Position numbers and translations under genes: made by a program | The notes under the pieces: model-generated | Databases searched by the model: none | The model's input: only the letters and a program-made list of their open reading frames with translations | Told to the model about the DNA's origin: nothing | Assembly: GCA_003520205.1 (NCBI GenBank) | Contig: DOVG01000181.1 | Span: 1-9,274, forward strand | From: Lachnospiraceae bacterium | GTDB taxonomy: Bacteria; Bacillota; Clostridia; Lachnospirales; Lachnospiraceae | Reading direction: 5' to 3' | Length of the DNA: 9,274 nucleotides | In this document: positions 5,106 to 9,274 of the stretch, in pieces | Layout of the letters: every line of letters begins with the position of its first letter | How positions within the stretch are numbered: the stretch's first letter is position 1

Positions 5106-6259
5106 GTATTTTTTCCTGACAAAATGTAATAGCTCTGCTCGATGGACCTGACATATCCAAGTTCTTCGAGCGCTTTCATGTTATGTATTGTATCAGAAAT
5201 ATTCATGTCATTTGCCCTTATCAGATCATCTATAAATACCGGTTCAAACCCAAGCATACCCAGTAATTTAGTCTGCTTTTCTGACAACTTATCTTTTTTT
5301 ATTATCGTAGAATTCACACCACTTCCCCTGACTTTTTTATCATCATTTTTATAAAAAGCTTCTGTCCCCAGCATATTTACTATTATATCTGCCGGACTGT
5401 CTACCAATGCAGCTCCCTGTTTTATAATATTATTCGTTCCCTTGGAAAGCATATCTGTTACCCGTCCCGGAACAGCATATATCTCTTTGTTTTGTTCAAG
5501 CGCATTATCCACGGTTATCATAGTTCCGCTTCTGAGCATAGCTTCTATGACCAGAATTCCATCCGACAGTCCACTTATTATTCTGTTCCTTGATGGAAAA
5601 TGTAATGATATATGAGCTTCTCCAGGCTCATATTCTGATACAAGAAGTGCTTTTTCACACATTTCCATATATATGTCATAATTAGTCTGGGGATAACATA
5701 TATCTACACCACCACCTAAAACAGCTATAGTCTTTCCATTTGACTCAAGAGCCGCCTGATGACAGCGTGCATCTATCCCCATTGCCATTCCACTAATTAT
5801 AGTTATTCCCTTAACTGCTAATGCTTTTGTAAATTCATCCGCCACTAAATTACCATAATATGTCGGTCGTCTGCTTCCTACTATTCCTAACCCATGCTCA
5901 TAATTAAGAAACTCTGTCTTTCCTCTCATATATAGTACCAACGGAGCTGTTGGTATATATTTTAATCTGTCGGGATAATCAGGATCATCAAGAGTAAGCG
6001 CCTTTATATTCTTATTCTCAAGGTCCACTGTTAACTTATCGAACCACCTATCTTCTGAATCATTCATTATTTCATTAACCGTCGATAGTTTAATTATTTT
6101 TCTTTCTACTAATCTGTCAACTTCCTCCCCACCAAGTTTTAGAGCTTCATAAACAGATACTGCATCACCGTATATCTTCAGAAGAACAGTTCTGTCCTTC
6201 TGCCTGAAGGTTTTTATATGATTCAGCCACATAAGACAATTTCTGTTAGATTTTTCCAT
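5096..6259 (-). CDS. dprA: DNA-processing protein DprA (Smf)
   Basis: Known: DprA binds incoming single-stranded DNA during natural transformation and loads RecA; it is also kept in species not known to be competent. Seen: 387 residues from the ATG at 6259. An N-terminal helical (SAM/HhH-like) region spans about 8-80. The Rossmann-type DNA-binding core runs from about 85 to 295, with GIVGSRRPTYYG (125-136), ISGMAMGIDARCHQAAL (155-171), IAVLGGGVDICYP (178-190), FPSRNRIISGLSDG (221-234) and SGTMITVDNALEQ (244-256). A winged-helix tail follows at about 323-380. The motif normally read as AxGID..AH has Cys at the usual Ala position here. Start choice: a longer frame opens at 6316 inside comM, but the ATG at 6259 has GGAGGT 3 nt upstream, formed partly by the comM stop codon. 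Only 1 nt separates the two genes, so they are translationally coupled. Confidence 0.96.
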   Translation of the reverse strand: MEKSNRNCLMWLNHIKTFRQKDRTVLLKIYGDAVSVYEALKLGGEEVDRLVERKIIKLSTVNEIMNDSEDRWFDKLTVDLENKNIKALTLDDPDYPDRLKYIPTAPLVLYMRGKTEFLNYEHGLGIVGSRRPTYYGNLVADEFTKALAVKGITIISGMAMGIDARCHQAALESNGKTIAVLGGGVDICYPQTNYDIYMEMCEKALLVSEYEPGEAHISLHFPSRNRIISGLSDGILVIEAMLRSGTMITVDNALEQNKEIYAVPGRVTDMLSKGTNNIIKQGAALVDSPADIIVNMLGTEAFYKNDDKKVRGSGVNSTIIKKDKLSEKQTKLLGMLGFEPVFIDDLIRANDMNISDTIHNMKALEELGYVRSIEQSYYILSGKNTCI

Positions 6260-6260
6260 A

Positions 6261-7808
6261 CTACCTCCAATCCTCGGAGGAACTGTTTCCATTTCTAAAA
6301 AATGCAGCCTCCTCAATATCCTGTGTACTGATATCTTCTCTTCCTTCTATATCCGCAATAGTCCTAGCGAGTCTTAAAAGCTTAAAATATCCCCTTGCAC
6401 TTATCTCAGTATCTTCAAATATATCTTTTAGAAGCCGTTTTTCTCTGTCACCTAATCTGATATAATCTTCAATCTTACTCTGAGGTATTTCTGAATTAAA
6501 ACAAAAATCTTCATTACTATATCTGTTCTTTTGAATCTCTATAGCACCTTCAATCTTTTCTTTTGCTGTACGCGAATCCATCCCCTTTTCATTAGAAAAG
6601 AGCTGTTCAAATCTAACCGGTTTTACTTCAAGTCTTATATCTATACGATCCATAATAGGATGACTGATTCTATTTTGATAATGATATATTTCCGAGGCAC
6701 TACATCGGCACTTCTTTCTATCAGGAAAGAATCCACATGGGCAATTATTTCTCGCAGAAACAAGCATAAATCTTGCTGGAAATGTATAACTGGATCTGAC
6801 TCTTGTAACAGTTATCTCCTTATCTTCCATAGGCTGTCTTAATGCTTCTATCACATTTCTCTGAAACTCAGGAAATTCGTCCATAAAAAGAACTCCACTG
6901 TTAGCAAGACTTACTTCACCCGGTTTAGGCTGTAAACCGCCACCAAGAAGTGCTGCTTCTGTGACATTCTGTCCAGGGCTTCTGAAAGGTCTTCTCGTCA
7001 TCAGTCCATCCTTCATATCAAGTGCCCCTGCAACACTGTATATCTTAGTAAGCTCAAGGCTTTCTTCATAAGACAGAGCCGGCATAAGTTCAGGAATACA
7101 TTTGGCTATCATAGACTTACCAGATCCTGCTGCCCCGGTAAGAATTATATTATGAAAGCCTGACACCGCTATAATGATTCCCCGCTTCATTACCTCCTGA
7201 CCTCTTATATCTCCCAGGTCATAAGCAAAAGCATTCGAAGAAATATAGGGACGAATAGTTGTTCTAAACACATCTCCCCAATTGCATAGCTGAAAAATGC
7301 TTATTATATCTGTCAGATTTCTGACAGGAATAATATCTACATCTTTGATAAACGATGCTTCATAACAATTACCTGACGGTAACACCACTCTTTTTATCCC
7401 ACTTCTCGCCGCAGCATCAACAATAGGAAGAACACCTGAAGTTTCCAGGATGGTTCCATCCAGCCCCAGTTCCCCAAGGAAAAGAGTTTCTTCTAATTCA
7501 TTATTAAATTCTTCTGAAAAAATAAAACTGCCCATAGATATGAGAATGCTGGCAGCGATGGCTATATCAAATCCCGTACCATCCTTCCTGACATCCCCAG
7601 GCGACAAATTCACAGTTACCTTCCTAGATGGAATAGAATAACCTGAATTCCTGAGTGCGGTTCTGACTCTTTCAGCTGCTTCTTTTACAGATGAAGACAG
7701 ATAACCCACAAGACTAAGCCCTGGAAGACCCATGCTGACATCTGATTCTACCGTAATCAGCATCCCATCGATCCCCAGAGCTACTCCACTATAGATTTTA
7801 GAATACAA
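6261..7808 (-). CDS. comM: YifB/ComM family magnesium-chelatase-like AAA+ ATPase
   Basis: Known: ComM is a hexameric AAA+ helicase that promotes branch migration when transformed DNA is integrated (shown in Gram-negative bacteria); the Firmicutes member, YifB, is less studied. Seen: 515 residues, normal length. A Lon-protease-like S5 fold domain is at about 1-165 (TVNLSPGDVRKDGTGFDIAI, LGELGLDGTI). The ATPase domain has Walker A GAAGSGKS (225-232) where most relatives have GPPGxGKT, PFRSPGQNVTEAALLGGG (274-291) and Walker B GVLFMDEF (305-312). A Cys cluster CPCGFFPDRKKCRC follows at 356-369, then HPIMDRIDI (383-391). The C-terminal Mg-chelatase helical domain is at about 410-505, ending in SARGYFKLLRLARTIADIEG. 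The start is TTG (7808-7806): no ATG fits, the family begins with this sequence, and GGGAG lies 8 nt upstream. Together with dprA it forms a DNA uptake/recombination pair. Confidence 0.95.
   Translation of the reverse strand: MYSKIYSGVALGIDGMLITVESDVSMGLPGLSLVGYLSSSVKEAAERVRTALRNSGYSIPSRKVTVNLSPGDVRKDGTGFDIAIAASILISMGSFIFSEEFNNELEETLFLGELGLDGTILETSGVLPIVDAAARSGIKRVVLPSGNCYEASFIKDVDIIPVRNLTDIISIFQLCNWGDVFRTTIRPYISSNAFAYDLGDIRGQEVMKRGIIIAVSGFHNIILTGAAGSGKSMIAKCIPELMPALSYEESLELTKIYSVAGALDMKDGLMTRRPFRSPGQNVTEAALLGGGLQPKPGEVSLANSGVLFMDEFPEFQRNVIEALRQPMEDKEITVTRVRSSYTFPARFMLVSARNNCPCGFFPDRKKCRCSASEIYHYQNRISHPIMDRIDIRLEVKPVRFEQLFSNEKGMDSRTAKEKIEGAIEIQKNRYSNEDFCFNSEIPQSKIEDYIRLGDREKRLLKDIFEDTEISARGYFKLLRLARTIADIEGREDISTQDIEEAAFFRNGNSSSEDWR
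6263..6268 (-). promoter_or_regulatory. dprA ribosome site overlapping the comM stop codon
   Basis: The minus strand reads GGAGGTAGTATG: the Shine-Dalgarno GGAGGT runs into the comM stop codon TAG, and the dprA ATG begins one base after it. This decides the dprA start at 6259 and implies that ribosomes finishing comM help start dprA. Confidence 0.85.
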
Positions 7809-7812
7809 AATT

Positions 7813-7830
7813 GAGGCTCCCTTCCGCCTC
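7813..7830 (-). promoter_or_regulatory. Small hairpin holding the comM ribosome site
   Basis: On the minus strand GAGGC (7830-7826) and GCCTC (7817-7813) can pair around GGAAGGGA. The Shine-Dalgarno GGGAG lies mostly in the loop and its last bases enter the stem. With the TTG start this predicts weak, possibly structure-modulated translation of comM. The stem has only 5 bp, so this is tentative. Confidence 0.3.
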
Positions 7831-7850
7831 TTCGGAATAACGCATATATA

Positions 7851-7879
7851 ATGATAGATTCATATGGTATATTAGTCAA
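7851..7879 (-). promoter_or_regulatory. Promoter of the comM-dprA operon
   Basis: On the minus strand TTGACT (7879-7874, 5 of 6 consensus), exactly 17 nt, then TATCAT (7856-7851, 5 of 6). Expected start near 7844, about 36 nt before the TTG start codon. This is the best sigma-A-type promoter in the window. It lies in the 88-nt gap after the GTPase gene, where no convincing terminator is visible, so read-through from the GTPase operon is also possible. There is no sign of a competence-specific (ComK or cin-box) element. Confidence 0.75.
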
Positions 7880-7896
7880 GACAAAAAGGGAAAATT

Positions 7897-8859
7897 TTAA
7901 TAATTAAAGTATACAAGATCATCTGATGCAGGACCTGTATGTGATACTGAGTCAGCATAAATGACCGGTCCTTCACCTTCGAATTCCGGATAATACTCTT
8001 TCTGAATAGTACCATCAACTATAATCCAGTCTCTATCCTTAAGAGTATTTGCTCCTTTATAATAGGTCTTAAAGCCTATAAATGCGATATCATTTGCACA
8101 GCATGTCATAGCAAATCTTCCCGGCACAAATTCAGTATCGCTATAATCAGAAGGTCTATGAGCCTGCGCCTTGAACCTGATTTTCTTTCCTACATACTTA
8201 TCAGGATTATCAGCCGCATCTATATAGAAAATACCAAAATCTTCTTCTCCAAGCTCGATAACATCCTTATCTATATCGTAAGGAAGAATTGTCTCCTCAT
8301 CAGTCTGAATAGGCTTTCCATCTTTTCCTTCGAAGATAACCTGTCCACGTCTGTTTACTGCCCGGATACTTCTTCTATACTCAGCTGTTCTTGTATTTTC
8401 ATCGCATCTGTTGAAGATTATCATATCAGCATTTCTCAGCTGGTCCATCATGATTTTCTTCATATTATTCACATATACATCAAATGTAGTAGCATCTACA
8501 AAAGATATAACCTGAACAACTGTCCATCCTTTTGGCACTCTTATCTGGAATATACGATCAAGCTCCCACATTCCATTATATTCGATCATTACATTTTCAG
8601 GATTATACTTCTTACCAAGCTCAAGCAGATTATCAGCTGTAAGCTTTGATTCATCTATATATTCAACATATATATTTTTCTTCTTAAGAGCCTCTTCATC
8701 ATACTCCTCTTCTCCTTCTTCACATACAAGAAGCAGAGTCTTGGCACCTTCAGTAAAGCCCTGATTCATCAAAACATCTGTTGCAAATGTTGTTTTTCCA
8801 CTTCCAAGAAATCCCATAAAGACATATACAGGAATTTCCTCCGGTTCATTATTAAACAT
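7897..8859 (-). CDS. COG0523/CobW-type GTPase fused to a DUF1980 (YcgQ-like) domain
   Basis: Seen: 320 residues from the ATG at 8859. The N-terminal G3E GTPase domain (about 9-200) has Walker A GFLGSGKTT (16-24), EYNGMWELD (93-101) at the switch position where relatives have ExxG, and NRCD (150-153) as the guanine-specificity NKxD motif. The C-terminal part (about 210-305: YVGKKIRFKAQAH ... FVPGRFAMTCCANDIAFIGF ... WIIVDGTIQKE) matches the pattern of DUF1980/TIGR03943 proteins with their CC-x-x-D motif (Cys253, Cys254). Known: COG0523 GTPases are metallochaperones or metal-insertion factors, often for zinc, and YcgQ-type proteins pair with YcgR permeases. Odd: the CxCC metal motif after Walker A is missing; only VCEEGEEEYD is found there. 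Start: a TTG at 8874 is in frame, but the ATG at 8859 has a GGTGAG site. It lies 20 nt after the upstream GTPase gene, the same operon. Confidence 0.85.
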   Translation of the reverse strand: MFNNEPEEIPVYVFMGFLGSGKTTFATDVLMNQGFTEGAKTLLLVCEEGEEEYDEEALKKKNIYVEYIDESKLTADNLLELGKKYNPENVMIEYNGMWELDRIFQIRVPKGWTVVQVISFVDATTFDVYVNNMKKIMMDQLRNADMIIFNRCDENTRTAEYRRSIRAVNRRGQVIFEGKDGKPIQTDEETILPYDIDKDVIELGEEDFGIFYIDAADNPDKYVGKKIRFKAQAHRPSDYSDTEFVPGRFAMTCCANDIAFIGFKTYYKGANTLKDRDWIIVDGTIQKEYYPEFEGEGPVIYADSVSHTGPASDDLVYFNY

Positions 8860-8879
8860 AATCTCACCCTTCAATTATA

Positions 8880-9274
8880 TTATAATCCAAAAGCTTCAGC
8901 TATCTTTGTTTCATCCAGCTTGCTTCCTATTACACACAGCTTTCCTGTATAGTCAGGAGAACCTGTTCTTACCTCATATTCCCCCGGAACAAGATCAAAC
9001 TCAAGCCATTTTCCTTCTTTATCCGGAACAATTCCCTTAGCACGAAGTATAATACCAAACTCATTATCTTCTTCTACAGAAAGCTTATCAAGGATTGTCT
9101 TCAGTTCATCCTCGCTGTATTTATGAGCTGTTTCTTTACCCCAGCTTGTAAATACTTCATCAGCATCATGATGGTGGTGATGATGTCCACAGCTACATAC
9201 TCCATTCTCATCATAGTGATGATGATGGTGATGATGTTCATGTTCTTCCTCGTCGTCATCGTGGTCGTGATGAT
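8880..9274 (-). CDS. COG0523/CobW-type GTPase, C-terminal part with His-rich region (cut by window edge)
   Basis: Seen: 131 codons enter from the right edge and end at TAA 8882-8880; the GTPase domain and the start lie outside. The visible part begins with a His/Asp/Glu-rich stretch (HHDHDDDEEEHEHHHHHHHY), then CSCG, a second run of six His, and then a compact domain ending FGIILRAKGIVP, WLEFDLVPGEYEV and LCVIGSKLDETKIAEAFGL. Known: the second part is the CobW C-terminal domain, and His-rich insertions just before it are typical of zinc- or nickel-handling COG0523 proteins. Inference: a metal chaperone, probably zinc, acting with the GTPase-DUF1980 protein encoded 20 nt downstream. Regulation cannot be judged because the promoter is not in the window. 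Confidence 0.88.
   Translation of the reverse strand, partial: HHDHDDDEEEHEHHHHHHHYDENGVCSCGHHHHHHDADEVFTSWGKETAHKYSEDELKTILDKLSVEEDNEFGIILRAKGIVPDKEGKWLEFDLVPGEYEVRTGSPDYTGKLCVIGSKLDETKIAEAFGL

Noticed and set aside
1..9274. tRNA, rRNA, prophage, toxin-antitoxin or defence genes
   Set aside because: None seen. Every long minus-strand frame is accounted for by the genes listed, and the gaps are short regulatory regions.

Overview
The window looks like chromosomal DNA from an AT-rich member of the Firmicutes, class Clostridia, most likely the family Lachnospiraceae. The evidence is the gene order, the AGA-rich arginine usage, the GGAGG-type ribosome binding sites, and protein families such as the short YceG/MltG-like protein and the SwrB-like coiled-coil protein. 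The genus cannot be fixed from this stretch. Every real gene lies on the minus strand, so transcription runs from high to low coordinates. Both ends of the window cut a gene.

In order of transcription (right to left): (1) Positions 9274-7897 hold two adjacent COG0523/CobW-type GTPases. The first is only its C-terminal part and carries a striking His/Asp/Glu-rich metal-binding stretch. The second is complete and is a GTPase joined to a DUF1980 (YcgQ-like) domain. Together they suggest zinc or other transition-metal handling. (2) After a good sigma-A-type promoter come comM/yifB (AAA+ ATPase, TTG start) and dprA, separated by 1 nt: two genes for processing incoming DNA or recombination. (3) topA, DNA topoisomerase I with three C-terminal zinc fingers, has its own candidate promoter. 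(4) Positions 2680-2960 are non-coding and hold a remarkable nested set of inverted repeats that starts directly at the topA stop codon, then a candidate promoter, then a further GC-rich hairpin. (5) A two-gene operon follows: a membrane-anchored coiled-coil/acidic protein resembling SwrB/DUF6115, and a membrane-anchored repeat protein ending in a stand-alone YceG/MltG-type LysM-like domain. (6) After an intrinsic terminator comes the start of rpsB (ribosomal protein S2), with a long structured leader and a promoter whose -35 box lies inside that terminator.

The order dprA-topA-...-swrB-like-...-rpsB matches the Bacillus subtilis arrangement, where trmFO, xerC (codV), clpQ, clpY, codY and the whole fla/che operon lie between topA and swrB. 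Here that interval has shrunk to about 280 bp occupied by the structured element, which makes this junction the most interesting point in the window. The other points worth a second look are the rpsB leader with its terminator/promoter overlap, the CobW-DUF1980 protein that lacks the usual CxCC motif, and the 60-bp repeats in the YceG-like gene.
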